A DNA stretch of 64,000 bases from an uncultured Cetobacterium sp. (GCF_945952365.1 NZ_CAMFHX010000013.1:1-64000); one strand, 5' to 3'. Shown: positions 30,350 to 39,644, counted from the first letter of the stretch. Numbers and translations: made by a program. Notes: a model not told the origin generated them from the sequence alone.

Positions 30350-31609
30350 TTATTCCTCTCTCTGTATCTCTACCTTAGATACTCTCATCTTTTCGACTTG
30401 AATAACAACTAATTTTACATCTTCAAATTCTACAACATCTCCAATTGATGGTATTTTTCCAAGTTCAGACATAAGTAATCCACCTAAGCTTTCATAGTCT
30501 TCTGATATTGGAAGTTCTATACTTAAATTTTTATTTATTGTTTCTATATCTAGCATAGCGTCAACTTCATATCTATTATCATCAATCTCTTTTATTGTTT
30601 CCTCTTCTTCATGATCAAACTCATCACGAATCTCTCCAACAATCTCTTCTAACAAATCTTCTATTGTTAAAACTCCACCAATTCCTCCATACTCATCTAA
30701 TACCAATGCAATATGAACTTTTTTACTTTTAAACTCTTGAAGAATTTCAATTATAGATTTAGTTTCAGGAACATAATATGCTTCTCTAACTAACTCTTTT
30801 ACTTGAGTATTTGTACTATTTGCCTTTAGGTAGTTCAATACATCTTTAGTGTACAAAACTCCTATTATATTATCAATTGTTTCTTCATAAACTGGAATTC
30901 TTGAAAATCCAGCATCAATCATTTCATCCCAAATGTCATCTAAAGTTTTATTTCCCTCTACTGCAAACATCGAAGTTCTTGGAGTCATTATCTCCTTAGC
31001 ACTAGTTTCTCCTAGTCCAACGATAGAATGAATCATCTCTTTTTCCTCTTCTTCAATAATTCCTTCTGCTTCTCCAACATTTACAAACGAGATTAAGTCC
31101 TCTTCTGTGAACATTATATTTTCCGTTTTTACTTCAACTCCTAATATTCTTCCTATTAAAATTGAAGTCCACATCAATATTTTTACTAACGGTTTCATCA
31201 ATACACCAAAATAATATATCGGCCCTATAACAACTTTCGAAAAATATCTAGCATTGTTTTTTGCCATAATTTTAGGTGTTATCTCTCCAAATATAAGTAT
31301 TAAAACAGTCATTACTCCTGTAACAATAGCTAAACTTCTAGGAGAATTTCCCATTATATTAATTGCTAATGCAGTAGCTATAGATGATCCTAAAATATTT
31401 ACTATGTTATTTCCTAATAGCATTCCTGTTAAAATCTCATTTGGACTTTTCAACCATTTTTTTAATAAATGTGCTGTCTTTTTATTCGATTTCTCTACAT
31501 CTTCTAAATCTGTGGTTTTAAAAGAAGTTAACGCTGTTTCTGAGGCTGAGAAAAAACCAGATAGTAAAATTAATACAACTAATATAATAATATCACGATA
31601 CGTGTCCAA
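30350..31609 (-). CDS. CNNM/CorC-type membrane protein with CBS domains (hemolysin C family)
   Basis: The 419-residue protein has a DUF21/CNNM membrane domain (about 1-190, with MLLGNNIVNILGSSIATAL), a CBS-domain pair (about 205-330, with MTPRTSMFAVEG and DEYGGIGGVLTIEDLLEEIVG) and a C-terminal CorC_HlyC domain. Members are implicated in Mg2+/Co2+ export. The name hemolysin is historical. The start codon is TTG at 31609, about 12 bases after AAGGAAGG; no ATG is available nearby upstream. A promoter at 31655-31683 precedes it. Confidence 0.88.
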   Translation of the reverse strand: MDTYRDIIILVVLILLSGFFSASETALTSFKTTDLEDVEKSNKKTAHLLKKWLKSPNEILTGMLLGNNIVNILGSSIATALAINIMGNSPRSLAIVTGVMTVLILIFGEITPKIMAKNNARYFSKVVIGPIYYFGVLMKPLVKILMWTSILIGRILGVEVKTENIMFTEEDLISFVNVGEAEGIIEEEEKEMIHSIVGLGETSAKEIMTPRTSMFAVEGNKTLDDIWDEMIDAGFSRIPVYEETIDNIIGVLYTKDVLNYLKANSTNTQVKELVREAYYVPETKSIIEILQEFKSKKVHIALVLDEYGGIGGVLTIEDLLEEIVGEIRDEFDHEEEETIKEIDDNRYEVDAMLDIETINKNLSIELPISEDYESLGGLLMSELGKIPSIGDVVEFEDVKLVVIQVEKMRVSKVEIQREE

Positions 31610-31654
31610 CTTTACAATACACCTTCCTTATTTTTTTAAATTGAATACCTATAT

Positions 31655-31683
31655 ATTCTACCATAATTCTCCATAAAAAACAA
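31655..31683 (-). promoter_or_regulatory. Promoter of the CorC-DUF502-lipoprotein run
   Basis: TTGTTT (31678-31683), 17 bases and TAGAAT (31655-31660) on the minus strand lie about 45 bases before the TTG start codon. Confidence 0.55.
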
Positions 31684-31707
31684 CACGCTGCCTATCAAAG
31701 AAGAAAA

Positions 31708-31728
31708 AGGAAAGCTATCAGCTTTCCT
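31708..31728 (-). terminator. Terminator of the long M20-to-accB run
   Basis: AGGAAAGCT (31708-31716) pairs with AGCTTTCCT (31720-31728) around a 3-base loop, immediately after the accB stop. The minus strand continues TTTTTCTTCTTT. Confidence 0.85.
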
Positions 31729-32181
31729 CTATTTTACTAAGAATAATATCTCTCCCTTTTTAACAGCTTTTCCATTTTCTGACTTTAATGCAATAACTGT
31801 TCCCGCTACTGTTGACTTAACTTCATTCATCATTTTCATAGCTTCAACGATACACACTGTATCTCCAACTTCAATTTTATCTCCAATTTTTACAAAATCC
31901 TCTGAATCTGGTGAAGGAGCTGAGTAATATGTTCCTACCATTGGTGATAAAATTTCTATTCCCTCTTCTACGACTTCGTTAGTTTCAGTTTCAAAAGAAC
32001 CCTCATTTGATAAAATAGTTGGTTGTTCAACATACTTTACTGTTGATGCTACCACTTCATCTTTTGGCTCCTCTTTTTTCATTGTAAGCTTTGTTCCGTT
32101 CACTTCTACACTAATTTCAGAAAGATTGTGCTCCTCTATACTTTTAGCTAATTTTTTTATGCTTTCTAAATCTAACTTCAT
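31729..32181 (-). CDS. accB: Biotin carboxyl carrier protein of acetyl-CoA carboxylase
   Basis: The 150-residue protein carries biotin for the acetyl-CoA carboxylase step of fatty-acid synthesis. The N-terminal helix (LDLESIKKLAKSIEEHNLSE) is typical of AccB rather than decarboxylase biotin subunits. The C-terminal biotinyl domain has VEAMKMMNE with the biotinylated Lys (about residue 116). An acidic/Val linker joins them. accC usually follows accB but is absent here: a terminator follows at once. It is the last gene of a long run. Confidence 0.92.
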   Translation of the reverse strand: MKLDLESIKKLAKSIEEHNLSEISVEVNGTKLTMKKEEPKDEVVASTVKYVEQPTILSNEGSFETETNEVVEEGIEILSPMVGTYYSAPSPDSEDFVKIGDKIEVGDTVCIVEAMKMMNEVKSTVAGTVIALKSENGKAVKKGEILFLVK

Positions 32182-32190
32182 TGTTCCTCC

Positions 32191-32631
32191 CTAGTTACTT
32201 CCGATAACTCTTAACTCTTTTACTAATTCTAATGAACTTATTTTTTCTAACATCTCTTCTATTTTTCTAAGTAAATTCTCTGTTGTTTGAATAGAGATAG
32301 TTACTCTACTGATTCCATCAATAGCTATATTTTGTACTATTGTTAAGATATTCATTTGCTCTCCTGCAATAATATCTAAAACTCTAGCTAAAATTCCTGG
32401 CTTATCTTCTAAAGATAAATAGATACTAAATACCTTTTCTTTTCCACCTTCGAAGAATGGCTTTATATAATCTTTATATTTATAGTAAGTACTTCTACTT
32501 ATTCCTACTCTTTTAATAGCCTCATATTTAGAGATTCTCTCAGCTTGAACAATCTCATTTACTTTAATAACACTTTGTATTGAGTTTGGTAATATTCTTT
32601 TATCAACAATATAAAATTCTTTTTTCTCCAT
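32191..32631 (-). CDS. UPF0735-type ACT-domain protein
   Basis: The 146-residue protein has an N-terminal helix-turn-helix-like part (about 28-58, SKYEAIKRVGISRSTYYKYK) and a C-terminal ACT domain (about 68-146, with LEDKPGILARVLDIIAGE). This is the layout of the UPF0735/PheB family, thought to be a regulator that senses an amino acid, but with no proven role. It lies 9 bases before accB and 13 after folD. Confidence 0.85.
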   Translation of the reverse strand: MEKKEFYIVDKRILPNSIQSVIKVNEIVQAERISKYEAIKRVGISRSTYYKYKDYIKPFFEGGKEKVFSIYLSLEDKPGILARVLDIIAGEQMNILTIVQNIAIDGISRVTISIQTTENLLRKIEEMLEKISSLELVKELRVIGSN

Positions 32632-32644
32632 TTTAAACTCTCCC

Positions 32645-33499
32645 CTATATTTTTTTTCCGATTTTGAATGCTTTTAATGTATTATTAAGTAGCATTGCAA
32701 TTGTCATTGGTCCTACTCCTCCTGGAACAGGCGTGATATATGATACCTTATCTTTTACAGATTCAAAATCTACATCTCCACAGATTTTATTATTTTCATC
32801 TCTGTTAATTCCAACATCTATTATAATAGCTCCATCTTTTACCATATCCCCTTTTAAGAAATTAGCTTTTCCTATAGCTACTATTACAACATCTGCATTT
32901 TTTGTTTTTTCTGAAAGATTCTTTGTTTTACTGTTACAAACAGTAACTGTTGCTCCTTCATTTATTAAAAGTGCTGTCATTGGTTTCCCTACAATATTAC
33001 TTCTACCTATAACAACAACATCTTTCCCCTCTAAAGCAAGCTTATACTCTTCAAACAATCTAAGTATTCCTGCTGGTGTACAAGAGATTAGTGCAGTTTC
33101 ATCTCCTAAAACAACCTTACCTAAATTTTCTGGTTTAAACCCATCTACATCTTTTGCAATATCTATAGTTTCTATAACTTTTGGTGTATCTATATGATTA
33201 GGTAATGGTAATTGAACTAAAATACCATCTATTGCATCGTCTTTGTTTAATTCATCTATTTTATTTAAAAGTTCCTCTTCAGTTACATCTGCTGGTAAAA
33301 TAAAGTTTTTTGACTCAATTCCCACCTCTGCACACTGCTTTATTTTAGAATTAACATAAATTTTAGATGCTAAATTGTCTCCAGCTTGTATCACTGCTAA
33401 ACCTGGAACCTTTCCCATTTTTTCTTTTATCTCAATTATCTCACTTTTTATAGAATCTCTAACTTTTTGAGATACGTATTTACCATCTAAAATTTTCAT
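32645..33499 (-). CDS. folD: Methylene-tetrahydrofolate dehydrogenase/cyclohydrolase
   Basis: FolD interconverts 5,10-methylene-THF and 10-formyl-THF using NADP. The 284-residue protein has the YVNSK catalytic signature (Y48, K52), VQLPLPNHI, GRSNIVGKP and the C-terminal PVPGGVGPMTIAML. 10-formyl-THF is the substrate of Fmt, encoded two genes upstream in the same run. Two bases separate it from rex. Confidence 0.96.
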   Translation of the reverse strand: MKILDGKYVSQKVRDSIKSEIIEIKEKMGKVPGLAVIQAGDNLASKIYVNSKIKQCAEVGIESKNFILPADVTEEELLNKIDELNKDDAIDGILVQLPLPNHIDTPKVIETIDIAKDVDGFKPENLGKVVLGDETALISCTPAGILRLFEEYKLALEGKDVVVIGRSNIVGKPMTALLINEGATVTVCNSKTKNLSEKTKNADVVIVAIGKANFLKGDMVKDGAIIIDVGINRDENNKICGDVDFESVKDKVSYITPVPGGVGPMTIAMLLNNTLKAFKIGKKI

Positions 33500-33501
33500 T
33501 A

Positions 33502-34152
33502 CTATTCCACCTTTTCTTTCCAGTAATTCAACTCTTGAAGCTTTCTATTTAAATCTATATGCTCAATTACAACATCTTTTGGAACTTTTATCTCTAAAGA
33601 TGTCATATTTAATATTGCTTTTACTCCAGATTGTGTAACAATATCTGTGACTTGTTGAGCGATTGATTTATTTTCTGTTATGATTGCTAAATCTATCTTC
33701 TGCTCAGCAGCAATTCTAGGGATATCACTTACACTACTTATTTTTATTCCTTTATACTCTTTTCCAATTCTACTTTTTGTTATATCAAAAATTCCAACAA
33801 TATTAAATCTAGGTTTATCAATATCTCCCTCTAGCAATATCGCATTTCCTAATTTTCCAGCTCCAACAATTATTACATTATTTTGTTTATTTATTCCCAA
33901 TATATTTTCAATCATTTCGTAAAGACACTTTACGTTATACCCTTTGCCCCTTATTCCTATACACGACTCGATGTCCATTATAAAATTAGAGAAATCTTTC
34001 CTTATTTGAGCTGCTGTTACTCCCAATAAAACGCCCATTTCTTCGGATGAGATATAATCCTCCGGTGAAAATTTATCTAAGCACTTTAAATACATCGTCA
34101 GTCTCTCTATGGTCTTTCTCGAGATTTTTTCTTTTCTTTCTGAAGTCTTCAT
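33502..34152 (-). CDS. rex: Redox-sensing transcriptional repressor Rex
   Basis: Rex senses the NADH/NAD+ ratio and represses fermentation and hydrogen-metabolism genes when NADH is low. The 216-residue protein has a winged-helix N-terminal domain (about 5-80, SEEMGVLLGVTAAQIRKDFS) and a Rossmann domain with VGAGKLGNAI (about 97-106). It sits between fmt and folD. The hydrogenase genes at 39778-43872 would be natural targets, but I did not find a good TTGTTAA-type Rex operator before them. Confidence 0.93.
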   Translation of the reverse strand: MKTSERKEKISRKTIERLTMYLKCLDKFSPEDYISSEEMGVLLGVTAAQIRKDFSNFIMDIESCIGIRGKGYNVKCLYEMIENILGINKQNNVIIVGAGKLGNAILLEGDIDKPRFNIVGIFDITKSRIGKEYKGIKISSVSDIPRIAAEQKIDLAIITENKSIAQQVTDIVTQSGVKAILNMTSLEIKVPKDVVIEHIDLNRKLQELNYWKEKVE

Positions 34153-34178
34153 TATTTTACATCTCCCCCCACTTAATT

Positions 34179-35108
34179 TTATTTTAAAATTTCACCTATT
34201 TTAAATAAATTACCATTTATACTATCTCTTCCTGAAATATTTTTTTTGTTTTCAGGTTTAATATCTGTTAAGATTACGCTTCCATTACCAACTTTTACAA
34301 CAAACCCTTTTCCTTTAATAGAATCTACTATCTCTCCATTTTCCCCATCGTAAACTCTATTAAGTTTTTCCACAGCATAAACTTTTAAAATCTTGTCGTT
34401 ATGTGTTGTATAAGCTGTTGGGAAAGGATTCATTCCTCTTACAAAGTTGAAAATCTCTTCCTCTGTTTTGCTCCAATCAATAATACAATCAGTTTTCTTA
34501 TACGGTTTTACAAAAGTAACAGCTGAATGGTCTTGAACCTCTCTTTGAGCTGTTCCATTTTGAATTTGATCCACTGCCTCATCAAGCTTTTCAGCTCCAA
34601 TAAGTTTTAATCTATCGTGTAAAGTTAAGAATGTATCCTCTTCGTATATAGGAGTTACCCCTTTTAATATTATATCTCCTGCATCAAGTTCTTCTGCTAT
34701 ATCCATAATAGTTACTCCACTCTCTTTCTCTCCAGCTATAATAGCTGCATTTATAGGAGCTGCTCCTCTAAATTTTGGAAGTAGTGATGAGTGAACATTT
34801 ATTATTCCATATTTTGGAAAATCTATTATGTTGTTTGGAATTATTTTACCATATGCAACAACTACAATTAGATCTGGATTTAACTCTTTTATTAAATCAA
34901 ATGTTTCATCTGTTTTTAATGAATTTGGTTGATAAACTGGTATATTGTTTTCTAACCCATACTCTTTAACTGGTGTATATTTAATTTTTTTTCCTCTAGT
35001 GTTAGGTTTATCCACTTTTGTAAATATTCCTACTATCTCATGCTTTTTTCTTAATGTATCTAACGATGGAACCGCAAACTCTGGTGTTCCCATAAATAAA
35101 ATTCTCAT
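34179..35108 (-). CDS. fmt: Methionyl-tRNA formyltransferase
   Basis: Fmt formylates initiator Met-tRNA using 10-formyl-THF. The 309-residue protein has MRILFMGTPEFAVPSLD at the N-terminus, the formyl-THF binding segment HSSLLPKFRGAAPINAAI (about 108-125) and the C-terminal tRNA-binding domain. The usual neighbour def (deformylase) is absent. It lies eight bases after aroQ and 26 before rex. Confidence 0.96.
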   Translation of the reverse strand: MRILFMGTPEFAVPSLDTLRKKHEIVGIFTKVDKPNTRGKKIKYTPVKEYGLENNIPVYQPNSLKTDETFDLIKELNPDLIVVVAYGKIIPNNIIDFPKYGIINVHSSLLPKFRGAAPINAAIIAGEKESGVTIMDIAEELDAGDIILKGVTPIYEEDTFLTLHDRLKLIGAEKLDEAVDQIQNGTAQREVQDHSAVTFVKPYKKTDCIIDWSKTEEEIFNFVRGMNPFPTAYTTHNDKILKVYAVEKLNRVYDGENGEIVDSIKGKGFVVKVGNGSVILTDIKPENKKNISGRDSINGNLFKIGEILK

Positions 35109-35116
35109 TTTGCCTC

Positions 35117-35548
35117 CTATTTTTTTAAGCTACTCAAGTATTGAAGAGCCATTTTATACCCTTCTGAACCGAAACCAGTAATTTTCCCTATACATATATC
35201 CGATATTACGGATTTATGTCTAAACTCCTCCCTCGAGTAAACATTAGATAAATGAACTTCTATTGTTTTCATATTAGTTGACAAAATCGCATCTCTTATT
35301 CCTATCCCATAATGTGTTAATGCCCCTGGATTTATTATCAAGTAATCAATCTCTTTATACACTTCCTGAATTTTATCAATAATAAACCCTTCGTGATTCG
35401 ATTGATAAAAACTTAATTCCATCTCATGGTTTTTTCCAAATATTTCAATTTCGCTATTTATTATATCTAAAGTTTTGTTTCCATAAATTTCAGGTTCTCT
35501 TTTTCCTAGAAAATTTAAATTTGGTCCATTTATAATTAGAACTTTCAT
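35117..35548 (-). CDS. aroQ: Type II 3-dehydroquinate dehydratase
   Basis: AroQ catalyses the third shikimate-pathway step. The 143-residue protein has the type II pattern: NGPNLNFLG, the active Tyr in EIYG (Y22), INPGALTHYGIGIRDAI and EVHLSN with the catalytic His (H99). The ATG overlaps the nrdR stop by four bases. Confidence 0.95.
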   Translation of the reverse strand: MKVLIINGPNLNFLGKREPEIYGNKTLDIINSEIEIFGKNHEMELSFYQSNHEGFIIDKIQEVYKEIDYLIINPGALTHYGIGIRDAILSTNMKTIEVHLSNVYSREEFRHKSVISDICIGKITGFGSEGYKMALQYLSSLKK

Positions 35549-36006
35549 ATTTTTTTATCCTTTTTTATATCTTCAACAGTATCAATAAAAGATTTTATAT
35601 CATCGAACTCTTTATATACAGATGCAAATCTAACATATGCAACCTCGTCTAACTCTTTTAATTTATCTAGTACAAGCTCCCCTAACTCCTGTGTTGTTAT
35701 CTCATTTTTTAAAGTGTTTTGTATTACTTTTTCCACATCAGCAATAAACTTTTCTAAGTCATCTCTACTTATATTTCTTTTGTTAGTTGCTCTTTCTAAT
35801 CCTCTTAATAATTTTTCTTTATTAAATTTTTCTCTACTTTTATTTTTTTTAACTACGTAGATTGGATTTTCCTCTATTCTTTCATAGGTAGTAAATCTTT
35901 TTTCACAACTATTACAGCCTCTTCTTCTTTTTATAGAATTATTTTCTGAAAATGCTCTACTATCTATTACTTTTGTGTCTTCACTATTACAAAATGGACA
36001 TCTCAT
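35545..36006 (-). CDS. nrdR: Transcriptional repressor NrdR
   Basis: NrdR represses ribonucleotide reductase genes according to ATP/dATP binding. The 153-residue protein has a zinc ribbon with C3, C6, C31 and C34 (CPFC and CNSC) and an ATP-cone domain (about 48-138, starting YVVKKNKSREKFNKEKLLRG). No nrd genes or NrdR boxes were noticed in the window. It overlaps aroQ by four bases and lies nine bases after the PTS IIA gene. Confidence 0.95.
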   Translation of the reverse strand: MRCPFCNSEDTKVIDSRAFSENNSIKRRRGCNSCEKRFTTYERIEENPIYVVKKNKSREKFNKEKLLRGLERATNKRNISRDDLEKFIADVEKVIQNTLKNEITTQELGELVLDKLKELDEVAYVRFASVYKEFDDIKSFIDTVEDIKKDKKI

Positions 36007-36015
36007 ACTCTCTCC

Positions 36016-36486
36016 CTATAAAGCTTCCTCTTTGTCTATACACTCCAATATCTCTTTTGCATTTCCACAATTTAAAAGCTTTTCTCTAAAATTTTCATCT
36101 CTTATTAATCTTGAAATTCTTGCCAGTACTTTTAAATAAATTTGACTATCTTTAAATGGTGATGCAAATACAAAAAATATCTTTACTTTTTCTTGATCTA
36201 AAGATTTAAAATCTACTCCCTCTCTACTTATTCCAAAAGCTATTGTTAAACTCTCCGCTGCATCAGTTTTAGCATGTGGTATTGCTACCCCTTTTCCTAT
36301 CCCTGTACTTCCTAAATTTTCTCTTTCTAAAAGAGCTTTATATATCACATCTTTTTTGCTTATTTTCTCTGATTTTCCTATCAAAGTTGATAACTCTTTT
36401 AATGCTTCATCTTTTGTTTTAGCTTTTAGATTAAGTGATATTAGTTCCTCTGACATATAATCAGTTATTTTAACTATGTTTAACAT
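36016..36486 (-). CDS. PTS fructose/nitrogen-type EIIA domain protein
   Basis: The 156-residue protein is a single PTS EIIA type-2 domain with the phosphorylatable His in VAIPHAKTDAAE (H71). Standing alone, without EIIB or EIIC, it resembles regulatory EIIA-Ntr (PtsN) or a fructose-type IIA used for signalling. An rpoN context is not visible. The ATG at 36486 overlaps the recO end by seven bases and is preceded by GGAGG inside recO, so it is translationally coupled. Confidence 0.85.
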   Translation of the reverse strand: MLNIVKITDYMSEELISLNLKAKTKDEALKELSTLIGKSEKISKKDVIYKALLERENLGSTGIGKGVAIPHAKTDAAESLTIAFGISREGVDFKSLDQEKVKIFFVFASPFKDSQIYLKVLARISRLIRDENFREKLLNCGNAKEILECIDKEEAL

Positions 36487-37184
36487 GAGTAACCTCCAAA
36501 TAAATGTTTCTTTAGATTTAATTTCGTATCTAAATGATAGTTTATATATTTTTCATAAAGAACAATCGCATCAATCACCGTATTAATATCTGTTTTTTCT
36601 TCTGAGATTGATTCAGCTTTCTCTATATTTGACAACACTTCAAATAATTCTTTTTTTAAAGGTATAACTTTATCGTTTCCAAAATCATTTATAACCGATT
36701 CAGAAATATTAAAATATTTTTGACCAGCTATATCTATTCTATATCCTTCATTTTTTATCATCCAATTTAGCATTTTTAAAACTAATAAAAAATTAGTGTA
36801 ACTACTATTTTTCACAATAAAATATAAAGTTTTTTCTAACCTTTCAAAAAACTCTTTTTTTCTCTCACCTGGCAAAATTAGTTCATTAACTATAGAGAGA
36901 ATATAAGATACAATTTCTAACTTTTCTATATCCGTTTTTAAATCATAAAAAAAGTCAATACTGTCTATTGTATTAAGTATAAAATTATCACCTTTTTTAT
37001 AAAATGTAAAATTTGATAGAGTCAATAAATCTACCGAACTTTGGTCTCTTTTTTTACTTTTTCTAATTCCTTTAACCAAGAGATCAATTTTTCCAAAATT
37101 TTCAGAAAAAACAGTTATAATTCTATCTCCTTCTCCAAAATCTACTTTTTTTATTATCAATCCCTTGGTTTTTATAAATTTCAT
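36480..37184 (-). CDS. recO: DNA repair protein RecO
   Basis: RecO helps load RecA on gapped DNA with RecF and RecR. The 234-residue protein has the N-terminal OB-fold signature (TKGLIIKKVDFGEGDRIITV, about 5-24) and a helical C-terminal domain. The zinc-finger Cys found in some RecO proteins are missing: only one Cys occurs, the last residue. It overlaps the LolA-like gene by four bases. Confidence 0.88.
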   Translation of the reverse strand: MKFIKTKGLIIKKVDFGEGDRIITVFSENFGKIDLLVKGIRKSKKRDQSSVDLLTLSNFTFYKKGDNFILNTIDSIDFFYDLKTDIEKLEIVSYILSIVNELILPGERKKEFFERLEKTLYFIVKNSSYTNFLLVLKMLNWMIKNEGYRIDIAGQKYFNISESVINDFGNDKVIPLKKELFEVLSNIEKAESISEEKTDINTVIDAIVLYEKYINYHLDTKLNLKKHLFGGYSC

Positions 37185-37732
37185 TTTTTTAGTTCCTTTC
37201 TTTTAAGGCCACTATTAACTTTTGTATTTTCTAAATGTAGTTCTGCTACTTTAGTGTTTTTTTCAAAAATTTCCATTTTAATAGGTAGTAAGTACCCATT
37301 TATTTTTCTATATTGCTTTACTTTTATTGTGTAAGCATCTTTGTATTTTATCTCTTTTATTTTTTCTAGATAATAATTTTCACTAAATTCTTTATCATTT
37401 TGATCTTTTATTTTCAAATCTTTAATAATTGATAAAAAATTACTCACATCTTCACTTTTATTTTTTGAAACTTCGTTAAATAAAGGTATATACTGATAAG
37501 ATTCTCCATTTTCATATTGAAAAATCTCTCCTTTATTCACATTCGGAAGTGACATCTCTTTTCTTAAATAATCCTGAGCTACATACTCTATCGTATACTC
37601 TTTTTTTCTTTCCTCTCCATTTAAGTAGATACTCTCTTTTACGTTTGAATAAATATCTTTTATATTAGATATTCTATTAGTTGCTGCAAAAAGTGATGAC
37701 GATACTACTAAAAACATAAAAAATTTTTTCAT
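37181..37732 (-). CDS. Exported LolA-like protein
   Basis: The 183-residue protein has a signal peptide (about 1-17, ending LFAATN) and then a beta-rich domain with the LolA/LppX-type pattern YLRKEMSLPN, ENGESYQYIP and a late KYKDAYTIKVKQYRKINGY stretch split over several strands. It may be a periplasmic carrier or chaperone for lipoproteins; specific function unknown. Its start overlaps the mreC stop by one base and its end overlaps recO, so it is embedded in the run. Confidence 0.6.
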   Translation of the reverse strand: MKKFFMFLVVSSSLFAATNRISNIKDIYSNVKESIYLNGEERKKEYTIEYVAQDYLRKEMSLPNVNKGEIFQYENGESYQYIPLFNEVSKNKSEDVSNFLSIIKDLKIKDQNDKEFSENYYLEKIKEIKYKDAYTIKVKQYRKINGYLLPIKMEIFEKNTKVAELHLENTKVNSGLKRKELKK

Positions 37733-38538
37733 TATCTATCCACCTCTGTAAGAACTATTATCTCATTCATATCCGTTATATTAAATGGTAATTTCACTAT
37801 GTACTCTACAGTTTTGTCATATTTAGGTTTTATCTCTACAATCTCTCCAATCGATAGACCTTTTGGATAAACATCACTAATTCCAGAAGTTAAAATTTTA
37901 TCTCCAACATTCAATTGTGCTTCGTGGAAAGAAACTGGTTCAAAAATTAATTGATCACTTCTATTTCCTTTTATAATTCCAATCGTGTCATCTCCTGCAG
38001 TTGCACTTACTATAGAATCTTGGAAAGTTATCATTTGTACAATAGAGTAATTTTTAAATACTTTTTCCACACGTCCTACTAATATCTCATTGAAAAGAAC
38101 TGGCATATTTTTTTCAATTCCATCCGTTTCTCCAATATTTATTGCAAAACTTTCATACATCTCTCTTGTTTGTTGAAAACTTATCTTACCAACTTTAAAT
38201 TTAAATTTAAAATGTTCTTTCATTTCTAAAAGATCTCTTAATCTTGTATTTTCTTCTAATAGTCTTTGATTTTTTTCTTCAACTAATGACTTTTCAGCTA
38301 TACTATGTTTTAACTTACTATTTTCAGAAACTAAATCCTTATAGTTTATAACACTCTCAGTGCTTTCTTTTGCTGCTTTTCCTAAGAAGTATATACGTGA
38401 TTGAAACGGAAGTAAAAACTCTTCAATTCCCGTCATTGTATACATAAAAACATCTTTTGCAAAGAAAACTACAACCATTATAATAATTAATAAATAGATT
38501 ATATTTAAAACACCATTTTTTTTCTTTCCTGTTTTCAT
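37732..38538 (-). CDS. mreC: Rod shape-determining protein MreC
   Basis: MreC links the MreB cytoskeleton to the periplasmic wall-synthesis machinery. The 268-residue protein has one transmembrane helix (about 11-30), a coiled coil (about 58-100, with ENSKLKHSIAEKS and LLEENTRLRDLLEM) and the MreC beta domain (about 115-265, ending with the FNITDMNEIIVLTEV strand). mreB and mreD, often adjacent, are absent. It lies two bases from the M20 peptidase gene. Confidence 0.92.
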   Translation of the reverse strand: MKTGKKKNGVLNIIYLLIIIMVVVFFAKDVFMYTMTGIEEFLLPFQSRIYFLGKAAKESTESVINYKDLVSENSKLKHSIAEKSLVEEKNQRLLEENTRLRDLLEMKEHFKFKFKVGKISFQQTREMYESFAINIGETDGIEKNMPVLFNEILVGRVEKVFKNYSIVQMITFQDSIVSATAGDDTIGIIKGNRSDQLIFEPVSFHEAQLNVGDKILTSGISDVYPKGLSIGEIVEIKPKYDKTVEYIVKLPFNITDMNEIIVLTEVDR

Positions 38539-38540
38539 CT

Positions 38541-39644
38541 CTATCCTTTTATAATTTCAACTAATATTTTTGACAGATCAACTAAATCCTTTATTTCAAT
38601 ATACTCCTCTAGTGTGTGTACTTTTGACATCCCTACAGCTAAATTTACACTTGGAACACCTTTGTTATTATAGATATTAGTGTCACTTCCTCCACCTGAA
38701 GAAACTGTTTCACTTTCAATTCCAACTTTTTGACAAGCAGCTTTGACTATTTCAACAACCTCTGCATTATCCTCTAAAGCAAATCCTGGATACTCTACTT
38801 TTACAGTATTTTCCATTTTAGCTCCAAATTCTTTGCAAACATCTTCGAATATATCAAATGTTTCTTTTAATAAAACTTCTAATTTTTCATTAGATAAACT
38901 TCTTGCTTCATAATCTAACTCTACTGAAGGCATAACAATATTTGTTGCTTGTCCACCTTTAACCACACCAATATTTGATGTTGTTTCAGTGTCAATTCTT
39001 CCTAATTTTATTTTTGTAATTGCATGTGCAGCAACTGTTAAAGCGTTGATTCCACTTTCAGGTGATATTCCTGCATGAGCTGGTTTTCCTACTATTGTTA
39101 TAATTCCTCTTGCAGCTGATGGTGCTTTTGTTATTATTTTTCCTGGCTTTCCACTCGAATCTAAAATAAATCCAAAATCTACACCATAACTTTCTATATC
39201 AAAAGCTTTAGAACCTAATAATCCAATCTCTTCTGCCATAGAAAAAACAACTATAATTTCTGGATGATCCAAGTTATTTTCTTTTATCACTCTTAGCATC
39301 TCAATTATTGCTGCTATTCCTCCCTTATCATCTCCACCTAGAATTGATGTTCCATCTGATTTTATAACTCCATTCTCTACTATTGGAGTTACTTTTTCAC
39401 AAGGTACTACTGTATCCATATGTGCACTGAATAAAAGTTTTTTCTTTCCTGGAGATTTTAAAACTCCAATTATATTACCACAGTTTCCACCGTTTACTTC
39501 TCCTGCGTTATCCTCTTTTACTTCTAATCCTAACTCTTCTAGTAGTTTAATCAGATAGTCTCCCATAGCTCTTTCATTCTTTGAAGGAGATGAGATTTTT
39601 ACCATATCTAAAAAATTCTCTACCAATCTAGTTTCTTTTATCAT
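38541..39644 (-). CDS. M20-family metallopeptidase (PepT-like)
   Basis: The 367-residue enzyme has the two-zinc site of M20 peptidases: H75 and D77 in SAHMDTV, bridging D105 in LGGDDKGG, the catalytic Glu in SMAEEIGLLG (E138/E139) and a late His in GMSKVHTLEE. A dimerisation domain (about 175-285) is inserted. It fits the tripeptidase T/YqjE-like subgroup, which trims small peptides in the cytoplasm. It is the first gene after a good promoter and thus leads the long run down to accB. Confidence 0.88.
   Translation of the reverse strand: MIKETRLVENFLDMVKISSPSKNERAMGDYLIKLLEELGLEVKEDNAGEVNGGNCGNIIGVLKSPGKKKLLFSAHMDTVVPCEKVTPIVENGVIKSDGTSILGGDDKGGIAAIIEMLRVIKENNLDHPEIIVVFSMAEEIGLLGSKAFDIESYGVDFGFILDSSGKPGKIITKAPSAARGIITIVGKPAHAGISPESGINALTVAAHAITKIKLGRIDTETTSNIGVVKGGQATNIVMPSVELDYEARSLSNEKLEVLLKETFDIFEDVCKEFGAKMENTVKVEYPGFALEDNAEVVEIVKAACQKVGIESETVSSGGGSDTNIYNNKGVPSVNLAVGMSKVHTLEEYIEIKDLVDLSKILVEIIKG

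Noticed and set aside
30350-31609. Hemolysin function for the CorC-like protein
   Set aside because: The domain set (CNNM, CBS pair, CorC_HlyC) fits a metal-ion exporter; the hemolysin name is historical.
32664-33197. Open frame of about 177 codons on the plus strand opposite folD
   Set aside because: folD on the minus strand has all family motifs; the opposite frame is a codon-use shadow rich in Ser, Ile and Phe with no ribosome binding site.
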